A DNA stretch of 64,000 nucleotides, from positions 1-64,000 of the forward strand of contig CAVBQS010000016.1 in NCBI GenBank assembly GCA_963597615.1, in the 5' to 3' direction. This document shows, piece after piece, positions 1 to 7,979 of this stretch. A program made the translations under genes and the position numbers. This DNA comes from CAKRJP01 sp963597615. Lineage in GTDB: Bacteria > Bacillota > Clostridia > Lachnospirales > Lachnospiraceae. Position 1 is the first letter of the stretch, and every line of letters starts with the position of its first letter. Under the pieces are notes generated by a model. The model was not told the origin of the DNA, searched no databases, and worked only from the letters and a program-made list of their open reading frames with translations.

Positions 1-48
1 AAATATTGAATTTTCAAGGTGCGAACCCCACTTGGGGTATGGGAAGTC

Positions 49-1203
49 TTAGTCATTAACTGTATTTTTTTTTGCAACAAAATTCCTTGAGCAGACAACA
101 ATCATGGGTTGCGGAGCGTCTGCATCCATTCCCATATCAAGACTTGCTCCCCAACGGAAATGAACACCATCAATACCTACAATGCCACCATGTTTTGTTG
201 TCATATGAAGCTTATTAACAAGGATCATATCGTTTGATGCATTTTTTCCAATTTTAATTTCATATATTTCAACACAATCTTTATACGATCCTGCAGTAGA
301 GCTAGAAACAAAAGCCAGTAGATAAAGTTTGTCTACTATCCCGTCATAATACAGAGAAATGTTCTGACAGTCCGAAAGTTCCTTAAAAACAGTGAACTTT
401 GGAGTCGATAATATAATTTCTTTAGTTTTCCAGTCATTCTCCTTCGTAACATAAAAATCAATCGCACATCCTTTAACTCCGCTATCGCTTCCATGAAAGT
501 CCAAAGCACCAATCAAAATCGACGAGTCTTTTAATCTACAAATGCCAGCAGCCACACATCCGACATACTGACGGTCAATTTCGAACTTCGAGACTCGCAC
601 AGGAACAACGGGTTTTTCATCGGATGCATTTGAAACATTATAAAGATAGATTTTTGATTTTTCATGGTTGCTGGTTTCGCTGCCCACCATAAGATAATCT
701 TCCATCCGCTGAATCCCTCCTGGATGGTTATAATGTTCTGGATCAATTGAAACATCTTTATACTCCCCATTGCAGCAGACTACCATATGCCCTTTAGAAT
801 ATTCCTTAATATTATGAGCAAAATAATAGGTCTTACCATAGCGAGCCATCCCCTGCACATGGGATTCTGCAATATTAGGAACATCTGCATTGCCCTTGAG
901 ACTATCTTTTTCTCCCATCCTAACAATTCCACTTTCGTCTACCATTTTAAAAGCCGTACAGCCAAATGAATTAAAATCAATCCTTCCAGGAATTCCAACC
1001 GCCTCTCTGAAAATAGCTGCACTTACTCTTTGGTCATTAAGAGCCCGATGTTTCGGATGATTATACTCGCTAATTTCATTAATAATCGAAAGCAAATCGT
1101 AATCATATGTTACATTCATCTGAAACAAGTTAAAGTTAACATAATCTGTAACTTGCGTAATGCTTTGAACCGTCAATTTACGATTAATATCCAATTTAAA
1201 CAT
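49..1203 (-). CDS. Hypothetical protein, 384 aa
   Basis: I do not recognise this family. The ORF encodes 384 residues and ends at TAA (49-51). There is no signal peptide and no clear membrane segment, so a cytoplasmic protein is likely. The sequence is rich in short beta-type stretches with recurring Gly/Asp turns (for example GIVGIDGVHFRWGASLDMG near the C-terminus and HPGGIQRMEDYLMVGSE near residue 165), which gives a beta-propeller-like impression, but I cannot assign blades. The start ATG at 1203 is preceded by GGGAG in the expected ribosome-site position. It is convergent with nothing and divergent from the LytTR gene at 1339, with about 135 bp between them that must hold both promoters. 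Existence of the gene is well supported; function is unknown. Confidence 0.75.
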   Translation of the reverse strand: MFKLDINRKLTVQSITQVTDYVNFNLFQMNVTYDYDLLSIINEISEYNHPKHRALNDQRVSAAIFREAVGIPGRIDFNSFGCTAFKMVDESGIVRMGEKDSLKGNADVPNIAESHVQGMARYGKTYYFAHNIKEYSKGHMVVCCNGEYKDVSIDPEHYNHPGGIQRMEDYLMVGSETSNHEKSKIYLYNVSNASDEKPVVPVRVSKFEIDRQYVGCVAAGICRLKDSSILIGALDFHGSDSGVKGCAIDFYVTKENDWKTKEIILSTPKFTVFKELSDCQNISLYYDGIVDKLYLLAFVSSSTAGSYKDCVEIYEIKIGKNASNDMILVNKLHMTTKHGGIVGIDGVHFRWGASLDMGMDADAPQPMIVVCSRNFVAKKNTVND

Positions 1204-1338
1204 ATGACATCACTCCCTCTGCATTCTCCTTTTTTTCATGATTCTATTGTAATTTATCTTCAAAAGTTTTACAATACACTTCAAAAAATATCACTTGTTT
1301 ATAAACAAAAATAACTCTTTTTTCAAGGAGGATCCCTT

Positions 1339-2112
1339 ATGACCGTTAATGAAATTACAGACCTTACCGTCAGTCTCTTAACCCGCTATTATGACAATGA
1401 CATCCAACCCTTTCTAGACTACTGCCATGAGGACATTCTCTGGCTTGGTCCTGCAATGAAGCAGGTAATCCGCACAAAGTCAGCTCTGGTAGACGCATTC
1501 AGCCTGGAAGAGCAACAACTGTATTTTAAAGTTTATGACCTTACTGCAACCCCCTTACATATTTGCAGCAACTGTACAGAAGTTCTTCTCACCTTTGTGG
1601 TGGATACCTTCTGGCCTGACGGCAGCAGCAATCGAGTCTATCAGAGAATTGATTTTACCTGGGAAATCAAAAAGGATCTTGCCCGCATCCGGGTATGTCA
1701 TATTTCCAACCCTATTGACTACGATGACAGGGACTCTATTTATCCCGTTCACTACTTAGAAAATCATTCTCATATGACTCTTTATGTGGATTCTTCAGAG
1801 AAACTGTCTTTTTCAGGAAAGAACCGGACCACCCTCTACACAAGCCCTGAGCAGATTCTTTACATGGAAAGTATGGGAAATCATACCCGCATTCAGCTAC
1901 TCTCTCAAACTTTTGAATGTACCAAACGACTGTCTGAAATCAGCAAAAAAATCAAGAAAGGCTTTCTTCGCTGCCATGCCAGTTACCTAGTGAATCCTTT
2001 GTATGTAGAGTCTATTGAACGATTTGCGCTAACTATGACAGACGGGAGAAAAATCCCAGTACCAGAAAAAAAATATACAACTGTGAAAGCAGAGCTACTT
2101 AAAACATGTTAG
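1339..2112 (+). CDS. LytTR-family DNA-binding regulator with SnoaL-like N-terminal domain
   Basis: Probable transcription regulator of 257 residues. Residues about 1-130 resemble a SnoaL/NTF2-like fold (start TVSLLTRYYDNDIQPFLDY, with later alternating beta strands), seen here as a possible ligand-sensing or dimerisation domain. Residues about 160-255 form a LytTR DNA-binding domain: the stretches ILYMESMGNHTRIQL, KKGFLRCHASYLVNPLYVES and DGRKIPVPEKKY match the usual LytTR blocks. No receiver domain and no membrane segment are present, so it is not a classical response regulator. The ATG follows CAAGGAGGATCCCTT, a strong ribosome site. The DUF2877 gene starts 9 bp downstream, so the two are almost certainly co-transcribed. 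The DNA-binding call is solid; the N-terminal fold is an inference from pattern. Confidence 0.85.
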   Translation: MTVNEITDLTVSLLTRYYDNDIQPFLDYCHEDILWLGPAMKQVIRTKSALVDAFSLEEQQLYFKVYDLTATPLHICSNCTEVLLTFVVDTFWPDGSSNRVYQRIDFTWEIKKDLARIRVCHISNPIDYDDRDSIYPVHYLENHSHMTLYVDSSEKLSFSGKNRTTLYTSPEQILYMESMGNHTRIQLLSQTFECTKRLSEISKKIKKGFLRCHASYLVNPLYVESIERFALTMTDGRKIPVPEKKYTTVKAELLKTC

Positions 2113-2121
2113 GAGTTTCAT

Positions 2122-3006
2122 ATGTCTTTTTATAGAATTCATCAATTATCACAATTTGCTTTTGAAACTTTGGAGTCTGCCATTTCAGCCAAGATCCACT
2201 CCATCTACCGCAAAACCATTAATTTGGATGTAAATGGTCAGATTCTCGCCGTGCAAGTGGAGGATTCTCCCCTTTCTCCCATAAGCCTCATTACTGATAT
2301 GACGCAGGAGGATATGGAAGAATTAGGGTTAGCATTTCATCAGCAACTATCTATCAACCAAGAGGAGCTCTACCTCGTAGGAAAGAATGCTCCATACAAA
2401 AAAATCTTTTCCTACAAGGGAACACAGCCACTGGATCTAAGCCTCTCCCCCTGCAACTCAAAAGCGAACCTCCCTCTTCTTAAAAAATCCATCAAGAAAG
2501 CCATCGCCAGCTCGAACACCAAGGGGTTTGATTTAATTTTCAATCATTCCGACCAAGTAGATGACAACCTGATTCTGAAAGCAGCAAAAAATCATCTCCT
2601 TGCTATAAAAAAAATGGCCGAGAGCCCCAATCCCCCTCTTTCAGAAATCATCAAGGAGCTGGTCCGTCTCATTGGTCTTGGCATCGGCCTCACTCCCAGC
2701 GGGGATGATTTTCTTACAGGAATTTTAGCCGGAATAATCCTCTGCAGCCAGGAACAGACTCCTTTTGCCCTCAAGCTAAAAAAAGAAATTCAGAAACACT
2801 TAAACGATACCAACGATATAAGCAGAGCCTTCCTTACCTGCGCCCTAAAAGGGCAATTTAGCCAGACCATCAAAACGCTCCAGGAACACCCAGACATAGA
2901 TGCCACAAGCATACAGGAAATTTTCTTAAAAATCGGCCATTCCTCCGGCATCGACACCCTCTGCGGCATCTATTTTTATTTGAACACATTATGGAACATT
3001 TTCTGA
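2122..3006 (+). CDS. DUF2877 (AllH-like) protein
   Basis: This 294-residue protein carries the DUF2877 hallmark GIGLTPSGDDFLTG (about residues 188-201) followed by a hydrophobic helix, and a second conserved block IGHSSGIDTLCGIYFY near the C-terminus. In other bacteria the family includes AllH/YlbF-type proteins linked to ureide and carbamoyl-transfer genes; that association is family knowledge, and none of those partners is present here. The ATG follows AGGAGTTTCAT, giving a good ribosome site, and the gene starts 9 bp after the LytTR regulator, so the pair forms an operon. The length fits the family. The biochemical role in this organism is not deducible from the window. Confidence 0.8.
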   Translation: MSFYRIHQLSQFAFETLESAISAKIHSIYRKTINLDVNGQILAVQVEDSPLSPISLITDMTQEDMEELGLAFHQQLSINQEELYLVGKNAPYKKIFSYKGTQPLDLSLSPCNSKANLPLLKKSIKKAIASSNTKGFDLIFNHSDQVDDNLILKAAKNHLLAIKKMAESPNPPLSEIIKELVRLIGLGIGLTPSGDDFLTGILAGIILCSQEQTPFALKLKKEIQKHLNDTNDISRAFLTCALKGQFSQTIKTLQEHPDIDATSIQEIFLKIGHSSGIDTLCGIYFYLNTLWNIF

Positions 3007-3099
3007 TAGATAATATTATTGTATGTTGTGTAATGTTTGATATTATTATGTTAAGAAGATCATTTTGGGAGTGAGATATGTCCATTGTCAAGTAACCAG

Positions 3100-3236
3100 C
3101 ATAGCAGGGAGCGAGATATGTCTGTCACAACACAAAAAGGCATCGCACAATGAATGCGACACCCTATCCTTTAAAACTTACGTATTTCATCCTAACTGCA
3201 TCTATAAATTGTCAATCCTTCTGATTTCTACCATTG
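3100..3236 (-). pseudogene. Decayed duplicate of the greA 3' end with its terminator
   Basis: This stretch repeats the region 4700-4850, which covers the last codons of greA and its terminator. Identity is near complete over about 55 bp (3140-3193 against 4761-4815), including the greA stop context and the hairpin. Further into the greA side it degrades: on the minus strand the words VEIRRIDN are readable, matching VEIRKIDN of greA, before a stop and frameshift. It cannot encode a protein. The leftward flank also matches partly (GCATAGC, GAGATATGT). The two copies flank the AAA ATPase gene as direct repeats. Confidence 0.8.
3134..3159 (-). terminator. Second copy of the greA-type terminator, now downstream of the AAA ATPase
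   Basis: On the minus strand GCATTCATTGTGCGATGCC forms a short hairpin with one mismatch relative to the copy at 4753-4781, followed by TTTTTG. It lies about 90 bp after the stop of the ATPase gene and could end that transcript. Confidence 0.55.
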
Positions 3237-3250
3237 GCGAAAAAAAGTGC

Positions 3251-4549
3251 TTACAACAACTCTTTTGTCTTCCGAGCAAGGTAAAGAGGCAGATTGGTAA
3301 AATCTCCATCCATACGATAACCGCGCCTGGAGAAGCGGAAAGCGTGGTTTGGCTTGTGATCTGCGACATATCTCTTAAAAGAGGGGGCTGTTCTATCCTC
3401 GCCACCCTTGGCTTCAATGGGAATAATTTCCATACCGCTTTGCAATACAAAGTCAATCTCACTATTTTTGTCAGCATAATAACGAGGTTCTATCTCAAAC
3501 TGTCCACGAAGCTGCTGCAAAACATAATTTTCCGTCAGCGGACCTTTGAACTGATAATCCGATTTCAGCAGAATGGCAGCATTGTCAACCCCCGCCATAT
3601 GTTTGAGAAGCCCGGTATCAAAGACAAAGAGCTTGAACTGATCCAGCTTGTCAAAGGCAGACAGTGGATGCTCCATCTTAGATACATTGTAGACACGATT
3701 CAACATACCTGCTGAAACCAGCCACTCAATCGCTTCCTCAAAATCTCTGGCTCTTCCACCTTCACGAACAGCACCGTACATAAATTTCTCGTTCGGCTTT
3801 GCAAGCTGTGCCACAATACTGCGGAACACCATAAGAATACGTCCGCTGTTAACCTTTCCGTTATGCTTGGAAAAGTCATTTTCGTAGACTTCAATCAATT
3901 CTCGCTGAATCTTCGAAACCTTGATAGGATCTTTGTACTTGACCCACGAGGATACACATTCGGGCATACCGCCAATGATGAGGTAGTAATTGTAGGCTTC
4001 CAACAGACGATTATGGAAAATCTCCTCGATGGACTGATTTTTCCGGATACTCTCATAAAAAACATATAAGCCGGAATCGGTAGCCTCCAAAAATTCGTCA
4101 AAGGTCAGGGGATAGATATCCAAAAGATTCACCATGCCTACAGGATAAGACTTGGGTTTTGCCAAAAGAGTACCTAGCAAACTTCCTGCGGCAATTACAT
4201 GATATTCATTCGCTTTTTCTTTGAAGTATTTTAGGGTATTCAAAGCTTCTGGGCACTCTTGAATTTCATCGAAGATAATCAGGGTTTTCCCCGGTTCAAT
4301 CTTCTCACCGCCAATCATAGAGAGTAGTTCAATGATACGCTGGGGATTTTTGCTTGCCTCAAAGATAGACTTTAGCTCATCCTCCTCATCAAAGTTGAAA
4401 TAGGCAAAACTTTCATAATAGTTTCGCCCAAATTCTTTCATAAGCCAGGTCTTACCAACCTGTCTCGCTCCTTTAAGCACCATGGGTTTTCGTTCGGGGC
4501 TGTCTTTCCATTGAATCAATTCTGAAATTGCATTACGTCTCAATTTCAT
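3251..4549 (-). CDS. AAA ATPase with DUF4143 C-terminal domain (copy 1)
   Basis: Member of the AAA_14/DUF4143 ATP-binding family, about 432 residues. Walker A is GARQVGKTWL near residue 29, Walker B is TLIIFDEIQECPEAL near residue 90, followed by AAGSLLG. The C-terminal part holds a PD-(D/E)xK-like arrangement, EIDFVLQSGMEIIPIEAKGG, typical of DUF4143 proteins. The family is widespread and poorly understood. An ATG at 4555 is possible, but the ATG at 4549 has the better-placed AAAAGGA, so I prefer it. The promoter contains 33-bp-period GAAAAATGTG boxes. The gene lies between greA and a partial copy of the greA 3' end, which suggests it was inserted there. A second family member is at 34727. 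Confidence 0.88.
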   Translation of the reverse strand: MKLRRNAISELIQWKDSPERKPMVLKGARQVGKTWLMKEFGRNYYESFAYFNFDEEDELKSIFEASKNPQRIIELLSMIGGEKIEPGKTLIIFDEIQECPEALNTLKYFKEKANEYHVIAAGSLLGTLLAKPKSYPVGMVNLLDIYPLTFDEFLEATDSGLYVFYESIRKNQSIEEIFHNRLLEAYNYYLIIGGMPECVSSWVKYKDPIKVSKIQRELIEVYENDFSKHNGKVNSGRILMVFRSIVAQLAKPNEKFMYGAVREGGRARDFEEAIEWLVSAGMLNRVYNVSKMEHPLSAFDKLDQFKLFVFDTGLLKHMAGVDNAAILLKSDYQFKGPLTENYVLQQLRGQFEIEPRYYADKNSEIDFVLQSGMEIIPIEAKGGEDRTAPSFKRYVADHKPNHAFRFSRRGYRMDGDFTNLPLYLARKTKELL

Positions 4550-4574
4550 CACCATCCTTTTAAGTGATAGTCAC

Positions 4575-4657
4575 AGTATAACACATTTTTCCCATATTTT
4601 CAGCATTATTTTCACACATTTTTCCCGCATTTTCAGAATCATTTTCGCACATTTTTC
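4575..4657 (-). promoter_or_regulatory. Iterated 33-bp promoter array upstream of AAA ATPase copy 1
   Basis: On the minus strand three GAAAAATGTG boxes occur at 4657-4648, 4624-4615 and 4591-4582, spaced exactly 33 bp. The last box sits directly upstream of an extended -10 element, TGTTATACT, whose -10 hexamer TATACT is at 4580-4575; a weak -35 CTGAAA lies 17 bp upstream. The sequence between boxes is also partly repeated (GAAAATnATnCTGAAAATnnGG). The same design precedes the other DUF4143 gene. Confidence 0.75.
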
Positions 4658-4752
4658 TGAGTTTTAACGCCACAAAAAAACACATAATTCTTCAATTTGC
4701 ATAGCTGCGAGGAGATATGTGCGTCCCTCTTTCACGACACCAATTTCACGAC

Positions 4753-4781
4753 ACAAAAAAGGCATCGCATAATGAATGCGA
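4753..4781 (-). terminator. Rho-independent terminator of greA
   Basis: On the minus strand TCGCAT-TCATT-ATGCGA forms a perfect 6-bp stem, extended by flanking bases, followed by GCC and TTTTTT. It begins about 12 bp after the greA stop codon. It is duplicated at 3134-3159. Confidence 0.85.
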
Positions 4782-4792
4782 CACCCTATCCT

Positions 4793-5293
4793 TTAAAACT
4801 TACGTATTTCATCCTGACTGTCATCCGTGGAATTATCAATCTTTCGAATCTCCACAAAATAACCTCCGGCACCAGCCTCTACCTTGACCTTATCTCCTAC
4901 CTTATGCCCCAAGATTGCCTTTCCCAGCGGAGACTCTATACTAATAAGGCCCTGCATGGAATTTCCCCGAATACTGGTAACTAAGCGGTAGGTTTCCACC
5001 TCATCATCATCTTCAAAATACAGGTCTACCGTATTGTTGATCCCTACTTCATCCTCTTTGGAGGCATCAGAAATCACCGTGGCTTGTTTTAACATCTTCT
5101 CCAAATAGCGAATTCGGCTCTCGTTGCGGTTTTTATCCTGCTTGGCTGCCTTATACTCAAAGTTCTCACTTAGATCTCCCTGGGCTCTGGCTTCTTTCAC
5201 CGCTTCTAGTTCCCGCTTTCTTACTACTATTTTTCGATATTCAATCTCTTCTTTGATTTTTTCTACATCACTTTTGGTAAGCTGTTCACCCAT
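4793..5293 (-). CDS. greA: Transcription elongation factor GreA
   Basis: GreA binds the secondary channel of RNA polymerase and stimulates cleavage of backtracked transcripts. The 166-residue protein has the N-terminal coiled-coil (residues about 1-75, with the conserved ARAQGDLSENFEYKAAK) and the C-terminal FKBP-like globular domain ending in ISIESPLGKAILGHKVGD. Acidic residues at the coiled-coil tip region (GDLSENFEY) are conserved. Length fits the family (about 158-165). The ATG is preceded by AGGGGATGTAAAC. It is the last gene of a run purO, AICAR formyltransferase, glmM, greA on the minus strand. The tail of the protein (NSTDDSQDEIRKF) is the part duplicated at 3100-3236. Confidence 0.97.
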   Translation of the reverse strand: MGEQLTKSDVEKIKEEIEYRKIVVRKRELEAVKEARAQGDLSENFEYKAAKQDKNRNESRIRYLEKMLKQATVISDASKEDEVGINNTVDLYFEDDDEVETYRLVTSIRGNSMQGLISIESPLGKAILGHKVGDKVKVEAGAGGYFVEIRKIDNSTDDSQDEIRKF

Positions 5294-5319
5294 GTTTACA
5301 TCCCCTTTTTACATAAGCA

Positions 5320-5357
5320 ATAAGAAGGCCCATGAGCCAGGGGCCATGAGCCTTCTC
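5320..5357 (-). terminator. Stem-loop between glmM and greA
   Basis: AGAAGGC-CATG ... CATG-GCCTTCT forms an imperfect inverted repeat immediately after the glmM stop codon. The downstream tract is not a strong T run, so it may be a weak terminator or a processing site, and read-through into greA is possible. Confidence 0.5.
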
Positions 5358-5364
5358 TTGTATA

Positions 5365-6711
5365 CTATTCTGCTGCAAGTCCCTGGTCTTTAATTACATC
5401 CACTACCTGCATAACATACTTTTCGCACAGTTCATCGCTGGCAGCCTCCACCATAACTCGGATCAAAGGCTCGGTACCACTTTCTCTTACCAAGATACGT
5501 CCATCATCCCCAAGGGCTTCTGCTACAGCTTCCACAGCCCGGGTCACAGCCTTGTTATCTGCCACTGCCTTCTTATCTGCCACCCGAACATTCTTAAGAA
5601 GCTGAGGATAAATTTTTACCTCTTCCACCAATTTAGAAAGAGCCATCTTCTTTTCTAAGATTACTTCCATAACCATAAGAGAAGTTAAAATACCATCTCC
5701 TGTAGTGGCATATTTGCTGAAAATAATATGTCCAGACTGCTCTCCACCAAGAACAAAACCGTTCTTTACCATATTTTCATTTACATACTTATCACCAACG
5801 GCAGTCTTTTCATACTTCATGCCAATCTTATCGCAAGCCTTATAAAGTCCAAGGTTTGACATAACAGTAGTAACAATGGTATCCCCTTTCAGATGGCCGG
5901 TCTCCATAAGATATTTTCCGCAAACATAAAGGATCAAATCTCCGTCTACTACATTTCCCTGATCATCTACAGCGATGCAGCGGTCCGCATCTCCGTCATA
6001 AGCAAAACCTACATCCAGGTGGTTTTCCTTTACATAGTTTTGCAAAATCTCGATATGAGTGGATCCACAATTGTTATTAATATTAGTTCCGTTAGGTTCA
6101 CAGTTAATGGCATAGGTCTTTGCTCCCAAGGTATCATAGATACTCTTTGCCATATTAAAGGAACTTCCGTTGGAGCAATCAAGTCCTACCTTCACTCCTT
6201 CAAAAGACCGGGTAGCCAGGGAAATAAGATAACCAATGTAACGGTTTCTTCCGGCTACATAGTCGATGGTACGTCCAATATCATCCTTAGTGGCCAGAGG
6301 GATTTCACCAATCTCACCGTCAATATAGTCCTCAATCTTTGCCTCAACCTCAGCCTCCAACTTATGGCCCTTGCCATTAATAACCTTAATACCATTATCA
6401 TAATAAGGATTGTGGCTGGCTGAAATCATAATACCGCAGTCAAATCCCTCGGTTCTAGTAACATAAGCCACACTTGGAGTGGTGGTTACGTGAAGCAAGT
6501 GTGCATTAGCTCCAGAAGCAGTAAGACCAGCTGCTAAGGCATACTCAAACATATAACTGCTGCGTCTGGTGTCCTTACCAATTACCACCTTAGCCTGATG
6601 GTCCTGTCCATAATACCATCCCAAAAAACGTCCAACTTTAAATGCATGTTCAACCGTCAACACCACGTTGGCTTCCCCGCGGAAACCATCCGTCCCAAAA
6701 TACTTACCCAT
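5365..6711 (-). CDS. glmM: Phosphoglucosamine mutase
   Basis: GlmM converts glucosamine-6-phosphate to glucosamine-1-phosphate, feeding UDP-GlcNAc and peptidoglycan synthesis in the cytoplasm. At 448 residues it has the expected length. The N-terminus MGKYFGTDGFRGEAN is diagnostic. The phosphoserine loop is ISASHNPYYDNG with Ser99 as the phosphorylated residue, the Mg2+ loop is YDGDADR, the sugar-specificity loop is GGEQSGH, and the phosphate-binding loop is RESGTEPLIRVM at the C-terminus. All key residues are intact. It starts 24 bp after the AICAR formyltransferase gene, consistent with an operon that couples purine and cell-wall precursor genes. Confidence 0.97.
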   Translation of the reverse strand: MGKYFGTDGFRGEANVVLTVEHAFKVGRFLGWYYGQDHQAKVVIGKDTRRSSYMFEYALAAGLTASGANAHLLHVTTTPSVAYVTRTEGFDCGIMISASHNPYYDNGIKVINGKGHKLEAEVEAKIEDYIDGEIGEIPLATKDDIGRTIDYVAGRNRYIGYLISLATRSFEGVKVGLDCSNGSSFNMAKSIYDTLGAKTYAINCEPNGTNINNNCGSTHIEILQNYVKENHLDVGFAYDGDADRCIAVDDQGNVVDGDLILYVCGKYLMETGHLKGDTIVTTVMSNLGLYKACDKIGMKYEKTAVGDKYVNENMVKNGFVLGGEQSGHIIFSKYATTGDGILTSLMVMEVILEKKMALSKLVEEVKIYPQLLKNVRVADKKAVADNKAVTRAVEAVAEALGDDGRILVRESGTEPLIRVMVEAASDELCEKYVMQVVDVIKDQGLAAE

Positions 6712-6735
6712 ATGTAAAACTTCCTCTCTAAAATT

Positions 6736-7914
6736 TTAATGATGGAACAAACGAAGGCCTGTAAAGCTCATAACCATGTCGTATTTGTTACATGCAGAAA
6801 TTACATTGTCATCTCTTACAGATCCTCCCGGCTGTGCCACATATTTCACGCCGCTCTTCTTTGCTCTCTCGATATTATCTCCAAATGGGAAGAAGGCATC
6901 AGATCCTAAAGCTACATCTGTAAGCTTGTCAAGCCATGCTCTCTTTTCTTCTCTTGTAAATACTGCTGGCTTTTCTGTAAATACTCTTGGCCATGCCTCA
7001 TCATTTAAAATATCCTCGTATTCATCTCCAATATAAAGGTCGATGGCATTATCTCTGTCTGCTCTCTTGATTCCCTCTACAAACGGAAGGTTCATTACCT
7101 GTGGAGACTGACGAAGCCACCAGTTATCTGCCTTCTGTCCTGCCAGGCGAGTACAGTGGATACGAGACTGCTGTCCTGCTCCGATACCAATTGCCTGTCC
7201 GTCCTTTACATAACATACAGAATTGGACTGGGTATATTTTAAGGTAATCATAGAAATAGCCAGATCAATTTTGGCCTGCAGGGTCATTTCCTTGTTGTCT
7301 GTTACAATATTTGCAAAGAAATCATCGTCGATCTTTAATTCATTTCTTCCCTGCTCGAAGCAAACGCCATATACTTCCTTATGCTCTAAGGCTGCCGGAA
7401 CGTAGTCTGGGTCGATCTGGATTACGTTGTAGTTACCTTTTTTCTTCTCCTTAAGAATCGCCAAAGCCTCCGGCTCAAATCCTGGTGCAATCACACCGTC
7501 AGAGACCTCTCTCTTAATGAGTCTTGCAGTATCCACATCGCACACATCAGAAAGAGCAATGAAATCTCCAAAGGAAGACATACGGTCTGCACCTCTGGCT
7601 CTTGCATAGGCACTGGCAAGAGGAGAAAGTTCTCCTAAATCATCTACCCAGTAAATCTTTGCCAGAGTGTCGCTAAGAGGAAGGCCTACCGCTGCACCTG
7701 CTGGAGATACATGCTTAAAGGAAGTTGCTGCCGGCAGGCCTGTAGCTGCCTTTAATTCTTTTACCAACTGCCAGCCGTTAAAGGCATCCAAAAAGTTAAT
7801 ATATCCTGGTCTTCCACTTAAGACCTGAATTGGGAGTTCGCTGCCATCTGTCATATAAATTCTGGAAGGCTTCTGATTAGGGTTACATCCATATTTTAAT
7901 TCTAATTCTTTCAT
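6736..7914 (-). CDS. AICAR formyltransferase (purH transformylase domain as a separate protein)
   Basis: Catalyses the penultimate step of IMP synthesis, formylating AICAR with 10-formyl-THF. The 392 residues correspond to the C-terminal transformylase domain of PurH, without the N-terminal MGS-like IMP cyclohydrolase domain. The catalytic Lys-His pair lies in SFKHVSPAGAAVG (Lys67, His68), and the later block YTQSNSVCYVKDGQAIGIG-type substrate region and QPGGSVRDDNVISACNKY are conserved. The missing cyclohydrolase activity is supplied by the PurO-type gene 65 bp upstream. ATG follows AGGAGAATCAGC. This split organisation is found in a number of Clostridia. Confidence 0.95.
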   Translation of the reverse strand: MKELELKYGCNPNQKPSRIYMTDGSELPIQVLSGRPGYINFLDAFNGWQLVKELKAATGLPAATSFKHVSPAGAAVGLPLSDTLAKIYWVDDLGELSPLASAYARARGADRMSSFGDFIALSDVCDVDTARLIKREVSDGVIAPGFEPEALAILKEKKKGNYNVIQIDPDYVPAALEHKEVYGVCFEQGRNELKIDDDFFANIVTDNKEMTLQAKIDLAISMITLKYTQSNSVCYVKDGQAIGIGAGQQSRIHCTRLAGQKADNWWLRQSPQVMNLPFVEGIKRADRDNAIDLYIGDEYEDILNDEAWPRVFTEKPAVFTREEKRAWLDKLTDVALGSDAFFPFGDNIERAKKSGVKYVAQPGGSVRDDNVISACNKYDMVMSFTGLRLFHH

Positions 7915-7979
7915 GCTGATTCTCCTATTATACTATTTCTACATTGTCAAGAAATGCCACATTCAGTCTATACAAAACT

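Noticed and set aside
1..48. Short ACCCC/GGGGT hairpin at the window start
   Set aside because: Only 5 bp of stem and cut by the window edge; cannot be assigned to an RNA or terminator.
3065..3715. 216-codon plus-strand ORF
   Set aside because: Antisense to the AAA ATPase gene and the greA duplicate; no ribosome site or family resemblance.
5893..6423. 176-codon plus-strand ORF inside glmM
   Set aside because: Antisense shadow of a well-supported enzyme gene.
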